Shown piece after piece: positions 1-7,807 of a stretch of DNA of 34,445 nucleotides. Each line of letters opens with the position of its first letter. Positions within the stretch are counted from its first letter, which is position 1. Origin of the DNA: Epilithonimonas hispanica (GTDB lineage Bacteria > Bacteroidota > Bacteroidia > Flavobacteriales > Weeksellaceae). The notes beneath the pieces were generated by a model. That model did not search any database, was not told the origin of the DNA, and saw only the letters and a list, made by a program, of their open reading frames with translations. The stretch covers positions 1-34,445 of the forward strand of contig NZ_QNUG01000034.1 of assembly GCF_003385395.1 (NCBI RefSeq), written 5' to 3'. A program made the translations under genes and the position numbers.

Positions 1-90
1 TATGTTTCAGCAGTTCCAGATAATGATCCAATGTTCTTAAAGTTTACTGCAAAAATCGAAAACTTATTTCAATTTGCACACAACTTTTGA
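1..90 (+). CDS. C-terminal end of an unidentified protein (partial)
   Basis: The window opens inside a reading frame: frame 1 runs through 29 codons without a stop and ends at TGA 88-90. The visible tail (starting YVSAVPDNDP, ending QFAHNF) has normal amino-acid composition, and the stop is followed by repeat-rich non-coding DNA, so this looks like the true end of a gene starting outside the window. I do not recognise the family. A chance open frame of 30 codons is possible. Confidence 0.4.
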   Translation, partial: YVSAVPDNDPMFLKFTAKIENLFQFAHNF

Positions 91-101
91 GATTGATCCA
101 A

Positions 102-191
102 AGTGACCTATTCAGTGACCTGTTGAAATAGGTTAAAAAGGTCACTGGAAATTCAGACAAACCCTTTTCAGCAGCTGGTTCAGCAACTGAA
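102..191. repeat. Repeat cluster upstream of the integrase
   Basis: AGTGACCT occurs at 102-109 and 114-121 (12-bp phase) and inverted as AGGTCACT at 139-146, so CAGTGACCT/AGGTCACTG forms a 9-bp inverted repeat. ACCTATT (106-112) and AATAGGT (127-133) form a second, interleaved pair. A tandem 12-bp direct repeat follows: TTCAGCAGCTGG (168-179) and TTCAGCAACTGA (180-191). The position just upstream of a tyrosine recombinase fits arm-type integrase sites, directionality-factor sites or an operator. That role is inferred; the repeats themselves are plain in the sequence. Confidence 0.55.
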
Positions 192-246
192 CATCTTGTG
201 TTAAGTTTTTACTAAGGTTAATTTTAAATCTCAAAAGCTAAACGAT

Positions 247-1482
247 ATGAACAAGACATTCAATTTACTTTTCTATGTGAAGAAATCGAAAATCAATTCT
301 GTAGGAGAGTCTCCTATTTATTTGCGGATTACCATCGACGGCAAAATAACCGAAATAAGCACAAAGCGTACAGTAAAGCCTACGAAATGGAATTCTGCAA
401 TGCAGAAGGTTAGTGGCTCTTCGGAAGAATGCAGATCCCTTAATTATTATTTGAAAACATTTGAGCAAAAAGTTTACGATACCTATCACGAATTAATCAG
501 AGATAACGAAACAGTAACTTCTGAGGCTCTTAAGAATAAGTTAGTAGGTAGAGGTAGAATAACCCGAACACTCATTCCCGTTTTTCAGGATCATAATGAT
601 CGAATGGAGAAACTTATAGACAAAGAATTTGCCCAAGGAACATTAACCCGTTATAAGACCTGTCTGAAACATACCAAAGATTTTTTGAAATGGAAATACA
701 GTATTACCGACATTGAAATAAAAAAGATCGATTATGCTTTTCTAAACGATTTTGAATTTTTTTTAAGGACTGAAAAATCCTGTAATAATAATTCTGCAGT
801 AAAATATATCAAGAATTTTGGTAAGATTATTCGTATCTGTCTTGCAAATGGATGGCTGGAAAGAGATCCTTTTATGAACTATCATTCTAAGTTTAATGAA
901 GTGACAAGAATGTTCCTTAATGAAAAGGAGATAGAAGTACTTTTTGCCAAAGATTTTAACAATGAAAGATTGTCTTTGGTAAGAGATATTTTTCTGTTCA
1001 GCTGTTTCACCGGACTAGCGTACATTGATACTCAAAAACTAACATATCAAAATATCAATTTGGGACTTGATGGCTCTCAATGGATTTATACAAAACGTCA
1101 GAAAACTAAAACTACTTCTAATATTCCCTTGCTTTCTCAAACAGAGAAAATTATTGAAAAATACAAAAATCATCCAGTATGTCTTAATAATGGAAAGTTG
1201 CTGCCCATTCTTAGTAATCAAAAAATGAATGCATATCTTAAAGAGATTGCTGACTTGTGCGGAATTAACAAAGAATTGACCTATCATATTGCACGACATA
1301 CCTTTGCAACTACAATCACTTTGTCTAATGGGGTTTCCATTGAAAGTGTTAGTAAAATGCTAGGTCACAAGAGCATTAAGACAACACAGCATTATGCGAA
1401 AATACTTGATAAAAAAGTCAGTAAGGATATGATGGAATTGAAACAAAAATTTACTAACAAGGAAACTGTTGTAATTTTTTAG
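247..1482 (+). CDS. Tyrosine recombinase / integrase (Bacteroidetes mobile-element type)
   Basis: Site-specific tyrosine recombinase of 411 aa, the usual length for integrases of Bacteroidetes conjugative transposons and genomic islands. An Arm-DNA-binding N-terminus (about residues 5-85) is followed by a SAM-like core-binding domain (about 105-205) and the catalytic domain (about 220-400). Catalytic features seen are the beta-hairpin lysine region (TKRQKTKTT), the H-x-x-R box (YHIARHTF), the second His (LGHKSIKTT) and the nucleophile in QHYAK. The box that normally carries the first arginine reads FTGLAYID, so that Arg is Ala; IntDOT-like enzymes are known to lack it. The ATG is the first in frame after the repeat cluster. 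It probably mobilises an adjacent island, but no attachment-site duplicate was found by eye. Confidence 0.9.
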   Translation: MNKTFNLLFYVKKSKINSVGESPIYLRITIDGKITEISTKRTVKPTKWNSAMQKVSGSSEECRSLNYYLKTFEQKVYDTYHELIRDNETVTSEALKNKLVGRGRITRTLIPVFQDHNDRMEKLIDKEFAQGTLTRYKTCLKHTKDFLKWKYSITDIEIKKIDYAFLNDFEFFLRTEKSCNNNSAVKYIKNFGKIIRICLANGWLERDPFMNYHSKFNEVTRMFLNEKEIEVLFAKDFNNERLSLVRDIFLFSCFTGLAYIDTQKLTYQNINLGLDGSQWIYTKRQKTKTTSNIPLLSQTEKIIEKYKNHPVCLNNGKLLPILSNQKMNAYLKEIADLCGINKELTYHIARHTFATTITLSNGVSIESVSKMLGHKSIKTTQHYAKILDKKVSKDMMELKQKFTNKETVVIF

Positions 1483-1661
1483 GTAGCTCGGTTTTGCTGA
1501 AGGATTTTTGATAATTGTAATAATAAAGATTATCTACTGAACTTTGGGAACAAACTTAATTTCAAGGAAATCGGACTGCGTTTTCCCATCATCTATACGA
1601 AGCACTCTTTCGATTTTTATTGATTTATAATAGCTAATTAATTGAAATCTGTGAGTATCAT

Positions 1662-2042
1662 TTATATGTTATTTAATAGATAATGTATTAAAAAAATGCT
1701 CAGCAAAAATAAAACAATGGTGACTATGAGCAAGAAAATGTTGTTCTCGTAAAATGTATTATTATTAATACGTTTTTTGTTATTGTAGTAGTTAATATAT
1801 GAAAATAATAAAACTATAGCTCCAACAATTACAATTATAATCCCTACAAGACTGGAATGTCCATTTTGAAAGTGAACTATGTTTTTAGCTTCTGCAACTA
1901 AAGATATCTGCTTAAGAAATAAGGAAAATTTAACTAATACGAATCCGAAACCCATCAATGCTATCGATGTTCGCATCCACGCAAGAAATGTTCTTTCATT
2001 TGCCAAATGTTCACTGGTATGATTAGGTTTATCTTTATTCAT
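1662..2042 (-). CDS. DUF202 / YidH-family membrane protein
   Basis: A small inner-membrane protein of 126 aa. The N-terminal signature ([20 protein letters not shown]) is the hallmark of the DUF202/YidH family and is followed by three hydrophobic segments, around residues 26-46, 63-83 and 100-122. The molecular function of the family is unsettled. It is transcribed away from the Crp/Fnr gene across a 173-bp spacer and so may share regulation with the sulfur cluster, though no TGTAAC site sits at the standard distance from its promoter. It ends 180 bp from the convergent integrase. Family assignment is firm, role unknown. Confidence 0.85.
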   Translation of the reverse strand: MNKDKPNHTSEHLANERTFLAWMRTSIALMGFGFVLVKFSLFLKQISLVAEAKNIVHFQNGHSSLVGIIIVIVGAIVLLFSYINYYNNKKRINNNTFYENNIFLLIVTIVLFLLSIFLIHYLLNNI

Positions 2043-2083
2043 ATCTTATTAAAATTTATCTTGCCCACAATAGCTAACAATAC

Positions 2084-2091
2084 CAAATTTA
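2084..2091 (-). promoter_or_regulatory. Probable -7 element for the DUF202 gene
   Basis: Read on the minus strand this is TAAATTTG, an exact match to the Bacteroidota TAnnTTTG element, 41 nt upstream of the DUF202 ATG. I see no clear -33 TTG at the right distance, so the call rests on the -7 match and position. Confidence 0.4.
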
Positions 2092-2215
2092 CAAATTAAG
2101 TTTGAAATAGATTTTTTATCGATTAGCAATTTGCAACAAGATAAAATGTTCTAGGTTACATATTGACGGTTTACATTCAGAAGAATTACATTATATTAGA
2201 TGAAATATTTTTGCA

Positions 2216-2848
2216 ATGGAACATACTGCATTTTCTTCCGATGTCATTTCTTCACAGGAATTACTTGATAAGCTTTACCAAAATGGTAATCTAAAAACCT
2301 ACCGGGAAGGTGAAATCATTCTAGATGAAAATGCTTCGATCCGATCTATACCACTTGTAATGAAGGGATTGTTGAAAGTAATACGAACGGAAGAAGATGG
2401 AAGAGAAATATTATTATACTATATTAAAGCAGGTGAAAGCTGCATTATGTCTTTTCTTGGTGGAATGCATAATGAAAAGAGTATTGTAAAGGCAGAAGTT
2501 GAAGAAGATTCCGAAATACTTTTCTTACCTGTAGAAAAGGTGTCGCTCTTTATCAAAGAATATCCGGAATGGCTGGACTATATTTTCAGACTATATCACA
2601 AACGCTTTGAAGAATTACTGGATATTATTAATGCTATAGCTTTTAAAAAGGTAGATGAGCGACTACTAAATCTTCTTACTAAAAAAGCAGAAATAGCAAA
2701 TTCAAATACTATAGTCGTTACTCACGAGCAGCTTGCGAATGAACTTGGAACAGTAAGAGTTGTTGTTTCCCGACTTCTAAAGCAATTGGAAGATTCTGGA
2801 AAAGTGAAATTGGGAAGAAACAAAATTATTTTTTCAGATCTGAACTAA
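2216..2848 (+). CDS. Crp/Fnr-family transcriptional regulator
   Basis: A 210-aa regulator with an N-terminal cyclic-nucleotide-binding-like beta-roll (about residues 25-115), a dimerisation helix (about 118-140) and a C-terminal winged helix (about 150-207). The recognition helix (GTVRVVVSRLLKQLE) has Val where most family members carry the DNA-contacting Glu (usual form R-E-V-V-S-R). There is one cysteine, in GESCIMSF, so no Fnr-type iron-sulfur cluster is expected; the ligand cannot be read from the sequence. It lies immediately upstream of tauE and divergent to the DUF202 gene. It is the obvious candidate to bind the four TGTAAC sites in the following 5 kb. A TATTTTTG sequence lies only 2 nt before the ATG, so the transcript may be nearly leaderless or that match is fortuitous. 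Confidence 0.9.
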   Translation: MEHTAFSSDVISSQELLDKLYQNGNLKTYREGEIILDENASIRSIPLVMKGLLKVIRTEEDGREILLYYIKAGESCIMSFLGGMHNEKSIVKAEVEEDSEILFLPVEKVSLFIKEYPEWLDYIFRLYHKRFEELLDIINAIAFKKVDERLLNLLTKKAEIANSNTIVVTHEQLANELGTVRVVVSRLLKQLEDSGKVKLGRNKIIFSDLN

Positions 2849-2854
2849 AATTTT

Positions 2855-2903
2855 CTTATGTAACAAAAGTAGCGGTGCAGTAAAATAGAAATATCCATTT
2901 TTG
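2855..2903 (+). promoter_or_regulatory. TGTAAC activator site plus -7 element, tauE promoter
   Basis: TGTAACAAAAGTAGCGG starts at 2859. The near-consensus -7 element CATTTTTG is at 2896-2903, starting 37 nt after the site start. The surrounding 22 bp (2855-2876) are identical to 7718-7739. No good -33 TTG is needed if an activator binds here, as in class II activation. Confidence 0.7.
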
Positions 2904-2921
2904 TCATATAAAATTAAAGAG

Positions 2922-3716
2922 ATGGAAATTTTCGGATACATTGCCGCAATATTTATTGGTATTTCCTTAGGGCTGATAGGAGGAGGGGGAAGTATTCTTA
3001 CTGTGCCTGTCTTAGTATATCTCTTTGGTATAGATGCCTTCGTAGCCACAGAATATTCACTTTTCATAGTTGGAATCAGCAGTGTGGTAGGTTCATTTTC
3101 CTACTTTAAGAAAGGGCTGGTTAATATAAAAACAGCTTTGGTTTTTGGTGTCCCGTCAATAATATCTATTTTTTTGACCAGAAATTTTATTTTGCCACTG
3201 ATTCCTGATGAAGTTCTTACAATCAGTACTTTAGTGGTTACCAAAGATATCTTATTACTTCTGATTTTTGCATTATTAATGATTCTCGCATCGTACAAAA
3301 TGATTCAAAGTAGAGTAGCGCCGCAGATAGAATCGATTCATTTTAATAAAAATAACAATCTTTTGGCAGCAGGGCAAGGGTCGGTTGTCGGGGTGCTTAC
3401 TGGTTTGGTCGGTGCGGGTGGTGGCTTTATGATTATTCCTGCACTCGTCAATTTGCTCAAGACACCAATGAAGGTAGCCATCGGTACCTCGCTTGTCATC
3501 ATTTCCCTGAATTCCCTTATCGGATTTTTCACTTCAATGCACAACGTCCCGATCAACTGGAAACTACTTGCAACGGTCTCATCCATTTCCATAGTGGGGA
3601 TTATTATAGGAGCACAATTGTCAAAAAAAATAGACGGTAGAAAACTCAAACCTGCTTTCGGCTGGTTCATCTTAATAATGGGAATTTACATTATTGTAAG
3701 AGAGCTTTTAATGTAG
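2922..3716 (+). CDS. TauE/SafE-family sulfite/anion exporter
   Basis: A polytopic inner-membrane permease of 264 aa. It has the two half-repeats typical of the family, each starting with a glycine-rich motif: GLIGGGGSILTVPVLVY near residue 15 and GLVGAGGGFMIIPALV near residue 164, with about eight hydrophobic segments overall. TauE/SafE proteins export sulfite, sulfoacetate or related sulfur anions. With SQR and a persulfide dioxygenase nearby, sulfite efflux is the likely job. An in-frame TTG at 2901 would lengthen the protein by seven residues, but it lies inside the -7 element, so I chose ATG 2922. The gene is preceded by a TGTAAC site. Confidence 0.88.
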   Translation: MEIFGYIAAIFIGISLGLIGGGGSILTVPVLVYLFGIDAFVATEYSLFIVGISSVVGSFSYFKKGLVNIKTALVFGVPSIISIFLTRNFILPLIPDEVLTISTLVVTKDILLLLIFALLMILASYKMIQSRVAPQIESIHFNKNNNLLAAGQGSVVGVLTGLVGAGGGFMIIPALVNLLKTPMKVAIGTSLVIISLNSLIGFFTSMHNVPINWKLLATVSSISIVGIIIGAQLSKKIDGRKLKPAFGWFILIMGIYIIVRELLM

Positions 3717-3851
3717 CTTTTGAGCATCTTTTGCAGCGTGAGTTTGTCGGAAAATTATTGCATCCAGGTTCGCTGATTCTCAATAAAAGAATTCAGTTAT
3801 TTTTATTCGAAAAATCTATTTTGTATTTTAGAAAAGAGAAATAAACTGCTC

Positions 3852-3896
3852 TGTAACAAAAGTAACCGTATATGTAATCTTAAACATATATTTTTG
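3852..3896 (+). promoter_or_regulatory. TGTAAC activator site plus -7 element, yeeE promoter
   Basis: TGTAACAAAAGTAACCG starts at 3852. The exact -7 consensus TATTTTTG lies at 3889-3896, again starting 37 nt after the site start and ending 16 nt before the ATG at 3913. Confidence 0.72.
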
Positions 3897-3912
3897 AAAT
3901 AAATTAATTAAA

Positions 3913-4476
3913 ATGATAGAAGTTATAAAACAACCCTGGCCGTGGTATATTGCGGGTCCGTTAATAGGGCTTACAGTTCCGGCTTTGCTGATACTGGGTA
4001 ACAAATCTTTTGGAATCAGTTCATCTTTAAGGCATATTTGCGCAGCGTGTATTCCAGCCAACATTATTTTTTTCAAATACGACTGGAAAAAAGAACTCTG
4101 GAATTTGTTTTTCGTTTTTGGGATTTTGCTCGGTGGAGTTGTCGCATCTCAATTCCTTATGAATCCTGGAGAATTATCGATTAATCCGAATCTGAAAGCC
4201 GAACTTGCAACCTACGGAATTACCGATTACAGCAATCTCGTTCCTGCTCAATTGATGAATTTTGCGAGTCTTTTAACGATAAAAGGTTTCATTACTATGG
4301 TTGTCGGTGGATTTTTGGTAGGTTTCGGAACACGCTATGCGGGTGGTTGCACCAGTGGACATGCTATTATGGGATTGTCAAATTTACAGTTGCCATCACT
4401 CATTGCAACCATTTGTTTTATGGCAGGAGGTTTTTTAATGGCGAATGTGATTTTGCCGATTATTCTTTCACTTTAA
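3913..4476 (+). CDS. YeeE/YedE-family transporter, N-terminal half-type (thiosulfate/sulfur import)
   Basis: A membrane protein of 187 aa with the signature GTRYAGGCTSGHAIMG near residues 140-155, which contains the C-x-S-G-H motif of YeeE/YedE (DUF395) proteins. Full-length YeeE/TsuA proteins carry thiosulfate through a pore lined by conserved cysteines. In many Bacteroidota the protein is split into two short subunits, as here with the gene starting 11 bp downstream. A further Cys is in RHICAACIP near residues 41-48. Together the two halves probably form one transporter for thiosulfate or another sulfur compound. Substrate and direction are inferred from the family and the neighbours. Confidence 0.88.
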   Translation: MIEVIKQPWPWYIAGPLIGLTVPALLILGNKSFGISSSLRHICAACIPANIIFFKYDWKKELWNLFFVFGILLGGVVASQFLMNPGELSINPNLKAELATYGITDYSNLVPAQLMNFASLLTIKGFITMVVGGFLVGFGTRYAGGCTSGHAIMGLSNLQLPSLIATICFMAGGFLMANVILPIILSL

Positions 4477-4487
4477 TTTGAAATAAG

Positions 4488-4970
4488 ATGACAAAAGAAA
4501 AAGATTTAAGTCCACAGGACAGCGTTGGCGCAACACAAAGCTATTTGACTCAAAAATGGTATTACAATCTGAAGTACCTTTTTGTGGGAGTAGCATTCGG
4601 AATTGTTTTTGTAAAAGCAGAGATCATCAGCTGGTTCAGGATTCAGGAGATGTTCCGTTTGCAGTCGTTTTTTATGTACGGCGTAATCGGTAGTGCAGTT
4701 CTTACAGGAATGATTTCAGTGTTTATTATTAAGAAATTCAACATCGAAACAATTTATGGGGAAAAGATTTCAATTGCACCGAAGAAATTTAACAAAGGGC
4801 AGATCTATGGCGGATTGATTTTCGGTTTTGGCTGGGCGATTACAGGGGCTTGCCCGGGACCTCTTTTCGCACAGATTGGAACAGGTGCATTGGCTGTTGG
4901 AGTTACTTTGCTGAGTGCCATTTTTGGAACTTGGGTCTATGGATATTTGAGGGATAAATTGCCCCACTAA
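4488..4970 (+). CDS. YeeE/YedE-family transporter, second half (DUF6691-like)
   Basis: The 160-aa partner of the preceding gene. It shows four hydrophobic segments and the second family motif, GWAITGACPGPLFAQIGTG near residues 115-133, whose Cys in G-A-C-P-G-P corresponds to the second pore cysteine of full-length YeeE proteins. The two genes form a two-gene unit between a TGTAAC-controlled promoter and a strong terminator, so equal expression of the halves is likely. An N-terminal cytoplasmic stretch of about 25 residues precedes the first membrane segment. Confidence 0.87.
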   Translation: MTKEKDLSPQDSVGATQSYLTQKWYYNLKYLFVGVAFGIVFVKAEIISWFRIQEMFRLQSFFMYGVIGSAVLTGMISVFIIKKFNIETIYGEKISIAPKKFNKGQIYGGLIFGFGWAITGACPGPLFAQIGTGALAVGVTLLSAIFGTWVYGYLRDKLPH

Positions 4971-4996
4971 TATATTTTCAGTAAAAATCTAATCGT

Positions 4997-5033
4997 AAGA
5001 GACTGATTCAATTTTGAATCAGTCTCTTTTTTA
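4997..5033 (+). terminator. Rho-independent terminator after the yeeE pair
   Basis: A perfect 15-bp inverted repeat, with arms 4997-5011 and 5014-5028, sits 26 nt after the stop codon and is followed by a T tract. It isolates the YeeE pair from sqr, which has its own promoter. Confidence 0.9.
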
Positions 5034-5121
5034 CAATATTATTTGATGACTGTTGTTAATATTGAGGTATTTTGAGTTTATTTTTAAATTATTTTATATT
5101 TTATGCTTAGTTTTTAGCTTA

Positions 5122-5166
5122 TGTAACAAATGTTACTTACTGTTTTTATCAGATTATTTAGCTTTA
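5122..5166 (+). promoter_or_regulatory. TGTAAC activator site plus -7 element, sqr promoter
   Basis: TGTAACAAATGTTACT starts at 5122 and is the most symmetric of the four sites: TGTAAC, four bases, then GTTAC. A -7 element TAGCTTTA (one mismatch from TAnnTTTG) lies at 5159-5166, starting 37 nt after the site start. The sqr ATG is at 5189. Confidence 0.75.
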
Positions 5167-5188
5167 CAAATCATCAAAAAGTCTGGCT

Positions 5189-6388
5189 ATGGAAAATCAT
5201 TTTCAAATCATCATTATCGGAGCAGGAACAGGAGGAATTATGACTGCTGCTTCTCTCATAAATACCAATGAATCCCTCAATGTTCTCATCATAGACCCTT
5301 CCGAGAAACATTATTACCAACCAGCGTGGACTCTCGTAGGAGCTGGAACTTACGATTTTAAAGACACAGCAAGACAGACAAAAGATTTAATTCCCAATGG
5401 TGTAACCTGGCTTAAAAACAAGGTTACAGAAATTCATCCCGAACAAAACAAGATTTCTGCAGATAATGGCACGAGTTATTCTTACGAATATCTCGTGGTT
5501 GCACCTGGGCTGGTGAATAATCTTTCTCTGGTAGAAGGTTTAGAAGAGGCGGTGAAAACGGGTATTGTTTGCAGTAACTATATAGATCCCGAGTTTACGT
5601 GGAAATCTCTTCAGAGCTTTAAAGGAGGAAATGCGCTGTTCACTTTGCCTACAACGCCCATCAAATGTGGAGGCGCGCCGCAAAAGATAATGTATCTTGC
5701 CGCAGATTATTTTAGGAGAAAAGGTATTTCAGATAAGGTAAAAATTACTTTTGCGCTTCCCGGTGGTGTTATTTTTGGCGTAAAAGAAGTCGCTGAAACG
5801 TTGATGAAAGTCATTTACCGTTACCATATCGATTTAAAAACACTGCACGGACTTTTTAAGATTGACCCGGTGAATAAAATTGCCTATTTCAAAAACGAAG
5901 ATCGTATTGTTGAGATTCCGTTTAATTTTCTTCATCTTGCGCCGCCACAGGAAGCTCCACGTTTTATTAAAAATTCAGTTTTAGCTAATGAGGCAGGCTG
6001 GCTTGATGTTGATATTAACAGTCTTCAGCACAATAAATTTCAAAATATTTTCGGAGTAGGAGATGTAGCCGGACTTCCAACTGCAAAAACTGGTGCTGCA
6101 ATTCGAAAACAAGTTCCTGTAGTGGTTTCTAATCTCATCAATATGATTTTAGGTGCAAAACCAGATAACAAATCTTATAATGGATATTCTTCGTGCCCGC
6201 TTGTAACAGGTTACGGAAAAATGGTTTTGGCAGAATTTAACTATAAAAATGAGTTCACACCAGACCCGAATCTCAAAAAGATGCTCATTTCAGACAGTTC
6301 AAAAGAGCATTGGAGACTTTGGATTCTCAAGAAATATATTCTCCCGTATCTCTATTGGAACAAAATGCTGAAAGGAAAAGAAGTTTGA
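5189..6388 (+). CDS. sqr: Sulfide:quinone oxidoreductase
   Basis: A 399-aa FAD-dependent oxidoreductase that oxidises H2S to sulfane sulfur and passes electrons to the quinone pool at the inner face of the cytoplasmic membrane. An ADP-binding Rossmann motif is at the N-terminus (IIIIGAGTGGI, residues 7-17) and a second FAD contact is in FGVGDVAGLP (about 288-297). The three cysteines expected in SQR are present: Cys128 (GIVCSN), Cys160 (TPIKCGG) and Cys336 (YSSCPLV). The TTPIKCGGAPQK stretch resembles type II (mitochondrial-like) enzymes. The C-terminus is amphipathic and aromatic (YILPYLYWNKML), as for membrane attachment. It is the first gene of a unit with the outer-membrane protein 1 bp downstream and has a TGTAAC-type promoter. 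Confidence 0.92.
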   Translation: MENHFQIIIIGAGTGGIMTAASLINTNESLNVLIIDPSEKHYYQPAWTLVGAGTYDFKDTARQTKDLIPNGVTWLKNKVTEIHPEQNKISADNGTSYSYEYLVVAPGLVNNLSLVEGLEEAVKTGIVCSNYIDPEFTWKSLQSFKGGNALFTLPTTPIKCGGAPQKIMYLAADYFRRKGISDKVKITFALPGGVIFGVKEVAETLMKVIYRYHIDLKTLHGLFKIDPVNKIAYFKNEDRIVEIPFNFLHLAPPQEAPRFIKNSVLANEAGWLDVDINSLQHNKFQNIFGVGDVAGLPTAKTGAAIRKQVPVVVSNLINMILGAKPDNKSYNGYSSCPLVTGYGKMVLAEFNYKNEFTPDPNLKKMLISDSSKEHWRLWILKKYILPYLYWNKMLKGKEV

Positions 6389-6389
6389 A

Positions 6390-7709
6390 ATGTATACCAA
6401 AAAAGTTACGTCAATAATTTTGGTGTTTGCTTTTTCAATGGTTAAAACGCAATCTGTTAATTTAGATAATCGTGATAAAGTCATCATCTCAGGAAATCTA
6501 CGAAACTTTTTGATGTCAACAGACAATCTTACAGGTACCGATTATTGGGCAGATGCTTTAGCAGGAAATTTAAAGGTTGAATACAAACCCGTAAAACGTA
6601 TTTCCATTGGAGTTTCTGCTTCGTATCTTTCTAAAGTTGCATCATCAGATTTGGAAGAAAAGGATTTGAAATCCGGAAAATCTTCCAAGTGGGAACGGGA
6701 ACTTTTTGACTTATCTTCTCCTCAGAATCTTTATGCCGTTTCAAGGCTTAATCAGTTGTATTTACAATACGAGAAAGGGAAATCAAAATTTACGATAGGA
6801 AAAATTCCGATTAAATATTCTCCGCTTATCAATCCAAGTGACGGCAGAATGTTACCTATAGAATATGGCGGATTGAGCTGGAATTTTACTTCCGGTAAAT
6901 CACAGGTTGATGTAGCATTGCTGAATTCTGTTTCAATGCGTTCAAATTCAGAATGGTCAAAAATGAAAGACGCAATCGGAGTATTGGATAACGGATTTCA
7001 ACCAGACAGCTCAAAAGCAGATTATCTCAGTGAAAATAACAGCACAGGTGTTGCCATCTTTCACTACGGAAGAAAATTTCGAATTGCAGATATTAATTTT
7101 TACAACATACATTTAGATAAAACACTCAATACATCTTGGTTTCAGCTGGGTTTAAATTTTCCTAAATGGGATTTTGGGTTGATTTACAGTTATCAGATTC
7201 CGGATTCTTACCAAAGTCGATTAAAATATTACGAAAGATATGTCCAGCCAGATGAAAACGGTCAGGTTGCAAGTTTTTTGTTTCGATATAAGATCAAAAA
7301 TTTCGCTTTGGAGTTTGCTTATTCTAAAGCATTTGATACCGGCAGATTTTTATTTCCGAAAGAATTGGGAAGAGATCAGTTTTTCACATCGCTTCCGAGA
7401 AGCAGATTGGAAGGTTTTGGAAATGTTGATATTATAAAAGTTTCGGTCTTATTTCATCATGGAAAATGGTCGGCTCACTCAGATTTTAGCATCAGCAACG
7501 GAGTTTCCGAAAATGATTTTAAAAATAATAAGTACAATACAGATGATTTTTTGCAATGGAATAGCTTTGTCGCTTACAAAGTCAGTCATAAACTGGAAGT
7601 TGATTTGCTTTACATTTTTAAAAGAAATCTGCAAAGCTCAAACCCAATTGCAGTCTATCAAAAGACCAATTATAATCAGTTAAATTTAATTACGAATTAT
7701 TGGTTTTGA
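6390..7709 (+). CDS. Outer-membrane beta-barrel protein linked to SQR
   Basis: A secreted protein of 439 aa with an N-terminal signal peptide (cleavage probably near residue 20, after KTQ). The rest is rich in alternating aromatic/polar strands and ends in an aromatic residue (NLITNYWF), typical of outer-membrane beta-barrels. The segment GKIPIKYSPLINPSDGRMLP resembles porin/alginate-export-like barrels, but I cannot assign a named family with confidence. It starts 1 bp after the sqr stop, so the two are co-transcribed and probably functionally linked, perhaps by letting sulfide or its oxidation products cross the outer membrane. That function is inferred from position only. Confidence 0.75.
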   Translation: MYTKKVTSIILVFAFSMVKTQSVNLDNRDKVIISGNLRNFLMSTDNLTGTDYWADALAGNLKVEYKPVKRISIGVSASYLSKVASSDLEEKDLKSGKSSKWERELFDLSSPQNLYAVSRLNQLYLQYEKGKSKFTIGKIPIKYSPLINPSDGRMLPIEYGGLSWNFTSGKSQVDVALLNSVSMRSNSEWSKMKDAIGVLDNGFQPDSSKADYLSENNSTGVAIFHYGRKFRIADINFYNIHLDKTLNTSWFQLGLNFPKWDFGLIYSYQIPDSYQSRLKYYERYVQPDENGQVASFLFRYKIKNFALEFAYSKAFDTGRFLFPKELGRDQFFTSLPRSRLEGFGNVDIIKVSVLFHHGKWSAHSDFSISNGVSENDFKNNKYNTDDFLQWNSFVAYKVSHKLEVDLLYIFKRNLQSSNPIAVYQKTNYNQLNLITNYWF

Positions 7710-7717
7710 AAAATTAA

Positions 7718-7766
7718 CTTATGTAACAAAAGTAGCGGTATAACACTTTGTAAACCCCGAAATTTG
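7718..7766 (+). promoter_or_regulatory. TGTAAC activator site plus -7 element, persulfide operon promoter
   Basis: TGTAACAAAAGTAGCGG starts at 7722, inside a 22-bp block identical to 2855-2876. GAAATTTG (one mismatch from TAnnTTTG) is at 7759-7766, once more starting 37 nt after the site start. The leader to the ATG at 7808 is longer than in the other three units. Confidence 0.7.
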
Positions 7767-7807
7767 TACTATAATATTAAAAAAGTATAACCCTAAAAAA
7801 TTACATT

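Noticed and set aside
2150-2180. A fifth TGTAAC site (minus strand, at 2160) for the DUF202 or Crp/Fnr gene
   Set aside because: The half-site is present, but the distances to the -7 elements at 2084-2091 and 2206-2213 do not fit the 37-nt rule and the second half-site is missing.
2901-2921. TTG as the start of the TauE/SafE gene
   Set aside because: It lies inside the predicted -7 element and adds seven residues not needed by the family; ATG 2922 has a purine-rich stretch in front.
5053-5271. Open frame over the sqr promoter and start
   Set aside because: It overlaps the TGTAAC site, the -7 element and the sqr start in another frame, with poor composition.
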